From: Candidatus Gastranaerophilales bacterium
GTDB lineage: Bacteria > Cyanobacteriota > Vampirovibrionia > Gastranaerophilales > Gastranaerophilaceae
Assembly: GCA_944324245.1 (NCBI GenBank)
Contig: CALUVO010000105.1
Location: 31,774 to 95,773, forward strand
Length of the DNA stretch: 64,000 nucleotides
Direction: 5' to 3'
Below, one piece after another: positions 27,139 to 35,237 of the stretch. Both the position numbers and the translations under genes were made by a program. The notes under the pieces are model-generated. The model was not told where the DNA came from and ran no database searches. It was given only the letters and a program-made list of their open reading frames with translations. The first letter of the stretch is position 1. Every line of letters begins with the position of its first letter.

Positions 27139-28992
27139 TTATTTTTTTAAATTTTTAATAAAATGCCCTACTTTTAGCATAAAAGGCTGCTCTTCTTCTG
27201 ATTTTAATTCATCATATTTTTGCTGTAGAACCTTTGAAACATTAGGAGAATCTACAGTATCTATTTTGTTTTTAAGGAGATTAAGAGCTTGCTTTAGTTT
27301 ATTATTACGTTTTAGAAAATCTACATACTCATAAATAATAAGATTATTAAATGGCTCTAGTCTCAGAGCATACGAATAATAATTTATTGCATTCAGATAA
27401 TCATTTGCTTTATCAGCAGATTGCGCAGCATTATAGAGATAATCAACATTTAGCTCATCAAGCATAGATGCTTCTTTGTAATATAAAAATGCTGAGTCAA
27501 ACTCTTGAGCATCAAAATATAACTTTGCTAAAAATGCGTAATATGCATGGTTAGATGGCTGTAAAGAAACTGCAATCTTTGCACTTTCTATAGAACGATT
27601 TTTTAATCCTTGTGCAGCAAAGATTTCAGCTTGATATTTATATGCTTCTGCACAGCTGTTATCCAATTTTATTGCATTATCAACAATTTTCAATGCATCA
27701 TTATATTTCTTCTGCCTTAGGTATAATTTAGCTTGCATAAGATGCGCAAAAATAAAGTGTTTATTGAGATACAATACTTTTGTAATTATATCCTGTGCAA
27801 CCTGAAACTGCCCGAGCTCACAATAACAATCTGCAAGTTCGCTAAGATATTCCAATGACTCAGGCTTTATGTTAAGAGCACTTTGCAAACAGCTTATTGC
27901 CTCTTTGTACATGGGAAACTCTTTATATATCTTTGCCATCGCATAATATAAAAAGTCATTATTTGTAACTGATTCTGCCAATTGATGCAATGAATTCTTT
28001 GCATCAATTATATTGCCATTTTTGGCACTTAACATTGCTTTCAAAATAATAGCATCAGTATAATTTGCATTGAGCGCAAGTATATGTTCAATGGTTTCAA
28101 GTGCTTTGTTGTAATCATGGCGTTCATAGTATAGGTAAGCAAGCGCATAATTATAAATCAAATTTGATTGTTCAAGAGAAACTGCTTTTTTAAAAGACTG
28201 TTCCGCTTCCATCAGCCAACCATTAAGAGAATATGCCGTACCCAAATTGTAATGGTAGAAGGCATTATTCGGCTCAATTTTTATTGCAAACTGAAAATAA
28301 TTTATAGCATCACCAATTTTTTGCTGATCTAATTTTAAAAGTCCAAGATAATTGTAAGTCCTGTCACACTGAATTTCGTCGAGAATACTGTTAAAAAGTT
28401 TTTCTGCATCTGCTTCTTGATGCTTCTGGTAATAAATTACACCAAGATAAAACCTTGCATCTGTATTTTGCGGATAAAGCTTTATAATTTCTTGAAAGAT
28501 TCCTATTGCTTTAAAAATCTGGTTTAATTTTAATCTAGCATAACCTTCAATCAAGAGTAATTTTTCATTTTTTCTTTCTTCAAAATTGAAATTTGACGAT
28601 TCAATTTCTTCAATTATTGTATTATACTGGCTGCATTCAGTAAGCATTTCCAGATAAGTAACAAAATTATCTATTACAGGTGAAAGCTTGTACAATTTCT
28701 GCGCATATTCTAGTGCCTTTGCGTATTTTTTATTGATTTTATTGATATTAATTACAATTTTTAGTGTTTCAATATGTTCTTGATTAAGCTCCAATATTTT
28801 TTCAGCATATTCAAGCGAACGCTCAAAATTATTCATCAAAAAATACAACTGAGATATTTGAGACAGTATTTCTATATTATCACTGTCCAAGCAAAGTGCT
28901 TTATACAAGGCTTCTATAGCCTGTTTATAATGTTTTTCTTCCTGAAACTGGAAGGCTTGCTTTAAAAATTTTGCTGTTAACCCGTCACTCAT
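27139..28992 (-). CDS. Large TPR-repeat protein
   Basis: A 617-residue protein made almost entirely of tetratricopeptide repeats; units with the W/Y-x-LG-x-Y-x-A-x-F-P pattern can be followed from about residue 8 to 585, roughly sixteen by eye, for example YHYNLGTAYSLNGWLMEAEQS and DARFYLGVIYYQKHQEADAEK (about 20 residues each). No signal peptide or membrane segment is seen. It is the last gene of the minus-strand run that includes Omp85 and TonB/ExbBD, 61 nt after the second exbD, so a scaffold role for that envelope machinery is possible. Confidence 0.85.
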   Translation of the reverse strand: MSDGLTAKFLKQAFQFQEEKHYKQAIEALYKALCLDSDNIEILSQISQLYFLMNNFERSLEYAEKILELNQEHIETLKIVININKINKKYAKALEYAQKLYKLSPVIDNFVTYLEMLTECSQYNTIIEEIESSNFNFEERKNEKLLLIEGYARLKLNQIFKAIGIFQEIIKLYPQNTDARFYLGVIYYQKHQEADAEKLFNSILDEIQCDRTYNYLGLLKLDQQKIGDAINYFQFAIKIEPNNAFYHYNLGTAYSLNGWLMEAEQSFKKAVSLEQSNLIYNYALAYLYYERHDYNKALETIEHILALNANYTDAIILKAMLSAKNGNIIDAKNSLHQLAESVTNNDFLYYAMAKIYKEFPMYKEAISCLQSALNIKPESLEYLSELADCYCELGQFQVAQDIITKVLYLNKHFIFAHLMQAKLYLRQKKYNDALKIVDNAIKLDNSCAEAYKYQAEIFAAQGLKNRSIESAKIAVSLQPSNHAYYAFLAKLYFDAQEFDSAFLYYKEASMLDELNVDYLYNAAQSADKANDYLNAINYYSYALRLEPFNNLIIYEYVDFLKRNNKLKQALNLLKNKIDTVDSPNVSKVLQQKYDELKSEEEQPFMLKVGHFIKNLKK

Positions 28993-29053
28993 ACATTCAT
29001 TATATTGTTAATTCCTAACTGCGTAAAGTATTTTATTGAAATATACTTTAATT

Positions 29054-29446
29054 TTATGATTCTGAAATAGATATATTGGTAACTCCTGCATTTCTCGCTT
29101 TGTCCATCAATTTTACTACTGCACCATGTGAGGCCTCAGGCTGAGCAAGTATTAAGACACCTTCTGGAAATTCTTTTGATTTCTGCTTTATTACATTCTC
29201 AAGCTGTGACGAAACAATTTCATTATCATCAATATAATATCTGTCATCATCACTTACTGTAACAGATATAAGTTTGTTTTCCTGTTTTACATCCTGAACT
29301 TCCACATTGTTAGGAACAGCAAGATTTAATCCCTGTTGATCCAGTAAAGGAGCAATAACCATCATTATAATTAACAGAACAAGAAAAATATCTGTTAACG
29401 GTGTAATGTTTATTTCATTGAATGTATTTCGTTCTCTGCTTGCCAT
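29054..29446 (-). CDS. Biopolymer transport protein ExbD/TolR (paralogue 2)
   Basis: Small inner-membrane protein of the proton-driven ExbB-ExbD or TolQ-TolR stator type. It has a short cytoplasmic N-terminus with NEINITPLTDIFLVLLIIMM (the conserved membrane aspartate D18 within), one transmembrane helix at about 16-38 and a periplasmic domain with ILAQPEASHGAVVKLMDKAR. The 130-residue length is normal. It lies 11 nt downstream of a second, longer exbD; the two share an almost identical N-terminal helix and diverge in the periplasmic domain, a recent or constrained duplication. Confidence 0.9.
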   Translation of the reverse strand: MASRERNTFNEINITPLTDIFLVLLIIMMVIAPLLDQQGLNLAVPNNVEVQDVKQENKLISVTVSDDDRYYIDDNEIVSSQLENVIKQKSKEFPEGVLILAQPEASHGAVVKLMDKARNAGVTNISISES

Positions 29447-29457
29447 TATGTTTTTCC

Positions 29458-29988
29458 TTATTCCTCAGCCGGTATTTCGCCTACCGGTCTATAGTCATTA
29501 ACAGGTAAATCCGTTACAGGTATGTTAGTTGTTTTTCCCTGAGGTTTTTCATTATTTTTTAGTTTCTTTTGTTCTTTTTTAGAAAGCGGTTCACCTGCCA
29601 CTATAAGTTTATCAAACTCAGCATCCTGAGCTGCCTTCATTATTTTCATTATCTCTTTGCTCTTGACGCTTTCGTCGGCCTTTACTACAATTTCTTTCTT
29701 TTCGAGCTTTGGTTTTAGTGCAACAAGCTGTCTGTAAATATCATTTTCTTGAATAGCCGTTCCATTTATATAAAATTTACCGTCTTTTGTTACTGAAATT
29801 GTAGCCTTGTCCTGTTCAACACTCAAGCCGCTGTTAATTTCAGGCATTTTAATACTGCTGTCGTTTGATTGAAATGTCGGTGCAATAACCATCATAATAA
29901 TCAAAAGTACCAGAAAAATATCTGTTAATGGTGTTATGTTTATTTCTGTGAAAAGTGCCTCTTTCCCTTTTGTAGTCTTAAAAGCCAT
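29458..29988 (-). CDS. Biopolymer transport protein ExbD/TolR (paralogue 1, long)
   Basis: Same family as the next gene downstream: cytoplasmic start MAFKTTKGKEALFTEINITP, the conserved DIFLVLLIIMMVIAP helix, and a periplasmic domain with VVKADESVKSKEIMKIMKAAQ (residues 90-120, ending in a short piece here). At 176 residues it carries about 45 extra C-terminal residues rich in Lys, Asn and Pro. It is separated from exbB by a 236-nt spacer filled with an interspersed repeat, although both genes read in the same direction. Confidence 0.9.
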   Translation of the reverse strand: MAFKTTKGKEALFTEINITPLTDIFLVLLIIMMVIAPTFQSNDSSIKMPEINSGLSVEQDKATISVTKDGKFYINGTAIQENDIYRQLVALKPKLEKKEIVVKADESVKSKEIMKIMKAAQDAEFDKLIVAGEPLSKKEQKKLKNNEKPQGKTTNIPVTDLPVNDYRPVGEIPAEE

Positions 29989-30025
29989 TTCTGTTTATCC
30001 TTTTTCCGGAATTATTCCTGTTTTA

Positions 30026-30218
30026 TCTAATCTAGTGTCGCAGTTGCCGCCTCGAGCCTTCGAGCCATCACTGCTTACCTTTTTAATGTGACACTCACCT
30101 ACACTTAACTTCGTTAAGTTTCAAAGACAGGCTCACTACTGCTCACTTCTTTGCGCGTGTTCGCTTTGTCAAAAAATTCATTCACGTCACTTTGCTCCTT
30201 ATCACGAATTTTTCTCGG
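30026..30218 (-). repeat. Interspersed ~200-bp repeat, copy 1
   Basis: This 193-bp stretch fills the exbB-exbD spacer. It is about 90% or more identical by eye to 58162-58392. It contains several small hairpins, for example CTTAAC-TTC-GTTAAG and a CTCGAGCC/GGCTCGA-like pair. On the minus strand it starts 6 nt after the exbB stop codon with CCGAGAAAAATTCGTGATAAG (20-nt part CCGAGAAAAATTCGTGATAA). No reading frame is kept between copies, so it is noncoding. Confidence 0.85.
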
Positions 30219-30224
30219 TGAATC

Positions 30225-30872
30225 TTATAATGCTATATTCGTAGGTTGATTCACTACTACTTCTTCATTGCTGTCAACAAAGCTCAAGAAAAGCAGTTTA
30301 ATAAGCTGAAAATCATCTTCAAATCTTTTAACCATTGATTGAAAATAGTTGTATAATACAACAGCGACAATTGCTACACCCAGACCTAATGCTGTTGCTA
30401 TCAACGCTGATGCAATACCTGACGCAACTGCTGCTGATTGATTTCCCTGTACAGCCAAATCCTGAAATGTGTATAAAATTCTTACAACTGTACCGAATAA
30501 GCCTAAAAACGGACAAACACCGCCAATTGTACCGAGTATTGTTAGATGTGATTCGAGTTTTCTTGTTGCAAGGCTGGAAGCGATATCAAATGAACGGGAA
30601 AAGCCGTTTTTCTGCTCGGAAAAAATTCTCACTGCTTCTTCTGATACCTCTCCTATGATGCCTCCTAACTGTACACTTAAATTCTGTGCGGAATCCAGAT
30701 TGTTTCTAGCCAGTTCTTTTTGAAGTTTTGGAATAAACTGCACAACATCTCTTTTGTTTTTGTTGTAATAATAAAATCTGTTGATTGCTACAGCTACAGT
30801 AAGTATTGAACACAGAAGAATCGGTGCAATAATCCATAAGTCTTCGATAGCTGCTTTTAGTAATAATTCCAT
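30225..30872 (-). CDS. exbB: MotA/TolQ/ExbB family proton channel protein
   Basis: Inner-membrane stator subunit that with ExbD turns the proton gradient into work on a TonB-type protein. Three membrane segments are visible: about residues 12-32, 112-134 and 148-172, the last two with the family signature GGVCPFLGLFGTVVRI and IASALIATALGLGVAIVAV. The 215-residue length is normal. It lies between the tonB-like gene (36 nt upstream) and two exbD genes, which argues for ExbB over MotA. The repeat after its stop codon may weaken or tune expression of the exbD genes. Confidence 0.93.
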   Translation of the reverse strand: MELLLKAAIEDLWIIAPILLCSILTVAVAINRFYYYNKNKRDVVQFIPKLQKELARNNLDSAQNLSVQLGGIIGEVSEEAVRIFSEQKNGFSRSFDIASSLATRKLESHLTILGTIGGVCPFLGLFGTVVRILYTFQDLAVQGNQSAAVASGIASALIATALGLGVAIVAVVLYNYFQSMVKRFEDDFQLIKLLFLSFVDSNEEVVVNQPTNIAL

Positions 30873-30908
30873 TTTGTATCCTCTTTCTATCTAATTTAAT
30901 ATCGGTTT

Positions 30909-32108
30909 TTAGTAAGTCGTTGCTCCAAAAACGTTGTAGTCAAACGTAAATTGAATATCTACACTGTCTCCTTTATATTCAGGCGGCAATGGTTTAAACG
31001 GGGCAGTCAATTCTACTGCGTGCATTGCTGCTCTGTCTGCTGCCGGCAAACCGGAGGATTTGTATACCCTGTGTGATATGAGTCTTCCGTCTCTTGCAAT
31101 TTTAAACAGCAGTACAACTCTTTTGCTTTCGTTGCCTTTTGGCGGTTCCCAGTTCATTTTTATTCTTCTCTGGAGTTCTCTCATATAAGGACCAAAATCC
31201 GGCTCTTTGATTGCATCTATTCCGGGTGCACCTTTTGGATTACCTGGACTTGGATTACCTATGTTGCCGCCTCTTCCCGCACTACCCGGTGAAAATCTTC
31301 CGCCTGAGGAACCGCCGCTTGGAGAAAAACTCGGAGCAGGGGTTCTGCTGCCTGAACCTGCCGAGCTGCTTTTAGTTCCCGAGCCAGTCTTTGACCCTGC
31401 AACAGGACCGGCCGATGGACCTGCTACTTTTGGTGCTGCAACTTTCGGCATTGGTACATTAAAACTATTATTAGGTTTATTTACTTTGGGTGCACTTGGT
31501 TTTATCGCCGGCCTCGGTGCAACTGTCGGTGCTTTTGTTTGAGTACCCTTTGGAGTAGGTGCTGGAGCGTTTTTTTTCGGAGTTTTAGGAGCCCAAGGCA
31601 TTTGTATTGCAGGTTTTGGTGCTTGCTTTTGAACAGGCTTTTGCTGCTTAGGCTGTGTTCTTGCCGGTTGTTGTTCCCTTTTTGGCTGCTGCCTGTGTGC
31701 AGGAGCAGCTTGTTGTTGTGGTTTGCTTGCCTGCGATGCTGCTTGAGGCTGTGAAACCGGTCTTTTGGGATCGTGTATACCTCCAGCTCTGGAATTTCGG
31801 TCAGCTCTGAATTTTGTATTTTTATTTATCGGCTCAGCTTCTTTATTTACAAGCACAAATTCAATGTCTTTTGGCTTTTGCTGAGGCTTATCAAATATTG
31901 AAAAATGTACGCCTAAAATAGCTAAAATAATTATGCTAAGCCATACAAGCCCCACTGCAATCGGGTGCAGTGCAAAAGAAAAGATAAAACATTTTTTTAG
32001 CGAAATATCGTTTTCATCTTCTTTTTTGTAGATACCGTAAGTATACTTTGTATCTTTTATCTCTTCGTCTTCTTCGTCGTATAAATTAATGTTGCCTAGT
32101 AATGTCAT
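30909..32108 (-). CDS. TonB/TolA-like energy transduction protein
   Basis: A 399-residue protein with a charged cytoplasmic N-terminus, one membrane helix (about 41-68), a long Pro/Ala/Gln/Lys-rich periplasmic spacer (100-290) and a C-terminal TonB-type domain from about 300, with YMRELQRRIKMNWEPP, VLLFKIARDGRL and ADRAAMHAVELTAPFKPLPP. This is the TonB/TolA architecture: it spans the periplasm and transmits ExbBD energy to outer-membrane partners. The unusually long acidic N-terminus (about 40 residues before the helix) is different from TonB of Escherichia coli. Whether it works as TonB (uptake receptors) or TolA (envelope constriction) is open; no receptor gene is in the window. Confidence 0.88.
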   Translation of the reverse strand: MTLLGNINLYDEEDEEIKDTKYTYGIYKKEDENDISLKKCFIFSFALHPIAVGLVWLSIIILAILGVHFSIFDKPQQKPKDIEFVLVNKEAEPINKNTKFRADRNSRAGGIHDPKRPVSQPQAASQASKPQQQAAPAHRQQPKREQQPARTQPKQQKPVQKQAPKPAIQMPWAPKTPKKNAPAPTPKGTQTKAPTVAPRPAIKPSAPKVNKPNNSFNVPMPKVAAPKVAGPSAGPVAGSKTGSGTKSSSAGSGSRTPAPSFSPSGGSSGGRFSPGSAGRGGNIGNPSPGNPKGAPGIDAIKEPDFGPYMRELQRRIKMNWEPPKGNESKRVVLLFKIARDGRLISHRVYKSSGLPAADRAAMHAVELTAPFKPLPPEYKGDSVDIQFTFDYNVFGATTY

Positions 32109-32179
32109 TTTTTCCCCAAATCTCTTTTGTTTTAGTTTAACAAAATCATTTCGCTAAAACAAATCACCTGATTTACCTA

Positions 32180-32893
32180 TTAATGTTGGTAACCTTGCTG
32201 CGGTGTAAATGTAATCTGCTGGTCAAGTACAACATTGATAACACTTCCTGCCGGTATTACTGCGGGAATACCTCTGTCCCAAATTGATTTTACAACTACT
32301 GCTGACGCACCTGCTGCTGCTCCAAACTTTTCGCCCTTCATTGATTTATTTTCGGATATCGGCCCGAATATTGTTCCGGCTACCGCACCTGCTGCTGCCC
32401 CTGCAGTAATATCTTTTGGTATATCAGTAGAAGAATCTATTGTTGATTTTTCATTTATCATTCCTGTACCGTCCTCGGTTTTTATCTTACCTGAGATTGG
32501 TATCATTTGTCCGTATGGCGTAACAATGTTGGTAAACTTAACTTTTAACTGCCCGTTAATACCAGCCTGCCCCGATTTTTTTACATAAATTACAGTGCCG
32601 TTTACAGAACTGCCTATAGGTGCAATTAAAGTATTGTTGTAATAGAAATCGTTTGATAAAGCTATGCATACACTTTGACCCAATGAAAGACTTTCCGAAG
32701 ATAATTCCATTGTTGCAGTTGCAGGAAAGCTGGTTCCTGAAGGAACATATACAACTTTGCCCTGAACGGGTGTAAATTGCTGTGTCTGCTCTGCCGCCGC
32801 AGAAGGTGAGGATAAACAGAATAAATTTAATCCTAATAATACCGGTACTAAAAGTAATCCGTTAAGTATTTTGGGGCATTTTTTATTAATCAT
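32180..32893 (-). CDS. Exported glycine-zipper protein
   Basis: A 237-residue protein with a signal peptide (hydrophobic residues 11-30, cleavage probably after SAAA near 35). The mature part starts with a beta-rich domain (VPSGTSFPATATMEL; APIGSSVNGTVIYV; VKFTNIVTPYGQMIPISGK), which resembles the pilus/secretion TrbI-like or SH3-like barrels, and then a glycine/alanine-zipper segment AGAAAGAVAGTIFGPI (about 165-182), often found in membrane-inserting envelope proteins. The end returns to a beta motif with IPAGSVINVVLDQQI. It sits between Omp85 and the tonB-like gene, which suggests an outer-membrane or periplasmic role. No firm family name. Confidence 0.75.
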   Translation of the reverse strand: MINKKCPKILNGLLLVPVLLGLNLFCLSSPSAAAEQTQQFTPVQGKVVYVPSGTSFPATATMELSSESLSLGQSVCIALSNDFYYNNTLIAPIGSSVNGTVIYVKKSGQAGINGQLKVKFTNIVTPYGQMIPISGKIKTEDGTGMINEKSTIDSSTDIPKDITAGAAAGAVAGTIFGPISENKSMKGEKFGAAAGASAVVVKSIWDRGIPAVIPAGSVINVVLDQQITFTPQQGYQH

Positions 32894-32994
32894 ATTCAGC
32901 CTTATCCTCCGTTTTTACTTTCCTTTTTAATTTTATAAACGATTATACTTATTATATTGTTCATATTAAATCTGTCAAAGTAGACAACTGTATA

Positions 32995-34935
32995 CTAATA
33001 AAATTCACCTACACCGAACGTAAATGCACCTTTTGATGTTCCTTCAGGTACACCTGTAAGCGGATAACCCCAGTCGATACTCAAAGGTCCGACACCTGGT
33101 ACAAATACCCTTACACCTACACCGGCAGTAATCGCATGTATAGGTCTATTGTAGATTTCGTTTGTTACTGTAGAACCGTAAATTTGACCTGCATCAACAA
33201 ATGCAGCAATTCTTATGTTGTCCAGAAATTTTGCGTCTGTAATTCTATCCAAGAAAGGGATAGGTGTCTGAAACTCTGCCTGACCCATCATAAATCCGGT
33301 ACCGGTACCTATACCGCTCATTCTGAAACCTCTAACCGTGTAAGGTCCGCCTAAACGGTATGCCATAACCTCGGGCATATCTCCGTGGATTTTACCGCCT
33401 GCTCTAAATGCAAGTGAAACTGATGACTTTTTACCGACGGGATAGTATTTTTTGATACCGCCTGAGAGTTTTCCGAAGGTATTTTCAAATTCATCAAGTG
33501 CAAAAGATTCATCAAATCTGACATTTGCAAAAACGCCCTGTCTTGGCAGCGTGCTGCTGTCTCTGGTGTCATAGACAAGGCTTGGAGACAATGTAAGGAA
33601 GAGACCGCCTTGCAGTTGTTTGGCACGTTCAGAGATAGGAATATTGTGTGCCGCATAAAGCCCTGCAATCTGGTTTCCGTCGCCTTCTTTTACGTGAACA
33701 TTTTCAAGCCCGACAGTAAATGCGCCGGTCAAATGAGGAAATGCTGTGAATGCACGTGATATAGTAGACTCTATACCGAAACGCTGTTCTACAGCCAGAG
33801 GAATTTGATAGCTGGCATAATCACGTCCAAATAATTTCACCATCAAGGCATTATCTGTACCTCTGAATTTTGGCTCAAACCAGCTCAATTCAGCCTGTAA
33901 ATTAGCTCTGTTCAGCATTGAGCTGTCAGCCATAACAATACCTGTACCGGCTAACAGGTTTAGAGAAACTCTTTGACCTAATCCTCTGAAGTTGTTGTCA
34001 GTAAAACCGCCCGTACCAAAAAGACCTGTCGCCGTATCAAGACCGCCGCCTATTGAGATAGTTCCTGTTCTTTGTTCTTCAAGATGGATAGTTACATCAT
34101 AGGCTTCCGGATTGTCTTCACTTCTTTCAATTGTTCTTTTTACATCCTTAAATGCCTGAGTACCATATAACCTCATCAAATCTTGTTTGATAAGGTTTTC
34201 ATTGTAGATTGTACCCGGCTGAGTAAGAATATTTCTTCTTACAACAAATTCTTTTGTTTTTTTATTGCCTTCAATAACAATAGATCCGATTTTACCTTCA
34301 TCTATTGAAATATTGACCATCCCATCAGGGTCATCGGTTACACTTGTAACTCTTGCAAGAATATACCCCTGACTTGCATAGTATTCCTGTATTTCGGTAA
34401 TAGCATCATTCAGTTTAAGAATGTTTTGAGGTTTATTTAAAAGAGAATCAAGTATTTGGAGCAAGTCGCCTGTAGCTACAGAGTCGTTGCCTGTGATATT
34501 GAAGTCTGTTATAGGAACATTTTCCTGAACAATTATTCTAAGTTTAATGTTTTTATCATCGACTTTTACTGGTATAGCTCTCATCTTATCTGAGAAATAG
34601 CCCATATCAAATATAGCTTTAAGATTCTGCTGAACAGTATCTACACTGTACGGATCACCGGGCTGAATGGTAATATTTTGCATAATTTCATCTGTGCTGA
34701 CAAGATTATTGCCTACTATTTCCACAGAATGAAATTTTACATCAGAAGTTTGAGTTTTTTCAGCTTGCAGCTTTTGAGTATCCGGCTGAATCTTATTCCA
34801 CAATGAATCTTCACTGTCATAGTTGTTTTCAGGAAGAGTCTGTTCTATATTGTTATTTTTGTCTTTTTCCCAGAATTTCCACTTAACAGCAGCACAAGAA
34901 GGGTATGCCTGTACTACCATTAACCCCAAAGACAA
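32995..34935 (-). CDS. bamA: Omp85 outer-membrane assembly protein (BamA)
   Basis: Outer-membrane beta-barrel protein that inserts other barrels. Three POTRA domains can be placed (about residues 50-120, 122-195 and 197-275), as in cyanobacterial Omp85, instead of the five of Proteobacteria. The barrel runs from about 280 to the end, with the lid-loop motif VRGF in GGPYTVRGFRMSG and a terminal aromatic (FY-end), the usual barrel signature. The first canonical start (TTG at 34935) leaves only a truncated signal peptide; reading in frame upstream gives TVVKHILLVISLSLGLMVVQ from an ATT at 34971 with AGGA 8 nt before it, which would restore it. The true start is therefore uncertain. Confidence 0.93.
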   Translation of the reverse strand: MSLGLMVVQAYPSCAAVKWKFWEKDKNNNIEQTLPENNYDSEDSLWNKIQPDTQKLQAEKTQTSDVKFHSVEIVGNNLVSTDEIMQNITIQPGDPYSVDTVQQNLKAIFDMGYFSDKMRAIPVKVDDKNIKLRIIVQENVPITDFNITGNDSVATGDLLQILDSLLNKPQNILKLNDAITEIQEYYASQGYILARVTSVTDDPDGMVNISIDEGKIGSIVIEGNKKTKEFVVRRNILTQPGTIYNENLIKQDLMRLYGTQAFKDVKRTIERSEDNPEAYDVTIHLEEQRTGTISIGGGLDTATGLFGTGGFTDNNFRGLGQRVSLNLLAGTGIVMADSSMLNRANLQAELSWFEPKFRGTDNALMVKLFGRDYASYQIPLAVEQRFGIESTISRAFTAFPHLTGAFTVGLENVHVKEGDGNQIAGLYAAHNIPISERAKQLQGGLFLTLSPSLVYDTRDSSTLPRQGVFANVRFDESFALDEFENTFGKLSGGIKKYYPVGKKSSVSLAFRAGGKIHGDMPEVMAYRLGGPYTVRGFRMSGIGTGTGFMMGQAEFQTPIPFLDRITDAKFLDNIRIAAFVDAGQIYGSTVTNEIYNRPIHAITAGVGVRVFVPGVGPLSIDWGYPLTGVPEGTSKGAFTFGVGEFY

Positions 34936-35170
34936 AGATATTACTAATAATATATGCTTAACAACAGTAATTGTCGTATTCCTATCTCTAATACTTCCTA
35001 TATAAAAATTATAACCATAAAATAAAAAAGAAACACATTTAGTTTGGTTAAGTTAAGTAAATTTTTTCCTCTGAATAGTGTATTGCCTACACAGTAATAA
35101 AAATATATATTTAAAATATTTGGTATCGATCGTAATTATTACAATTGTTAATATAAAATTTATCGCAGGA

Positions 35171-35199
35171 TTGAAGACTTTATGTCAATGTGATATACT
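35171..35199 (+). promoter_or_regulatory. Sigma70-type promoter of the giant FliD-like gene
   Basis: TTGAAG (35171-35176), an exact 17-nt spacer and TATACT (35194-35199) predict initiation near 35206 and a leader of about 32 nt. No sigma28-type flagellar promoter is seen. The leader has GGA at 35216-35218 and another GGA across the start codon (35240-35242). The rest of the gap from 34936 is AT-rich with no gene. Confidence 0.6.
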
Positions 35200-35237
35200 A
35201 TTGATATGTTGTAGTGGATAGTTAATTGTGAGCCGAA

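Noticed and set aside
30225..30872. MotA flagellar stator as identity of the proton channel gene
   Set aside because: It is flanked by a TonB-type gene and two exbD genes and has the three-helix ExbB/TolQ layout; MotA would be longer and followed by motB.
31207..31542. Pro/Gly/Ala-rich plus-strand frame over the tonB-like gene
   Set aside because: It is the antisense of the low-complexity spacer, which keeps several frames open; no start signals.
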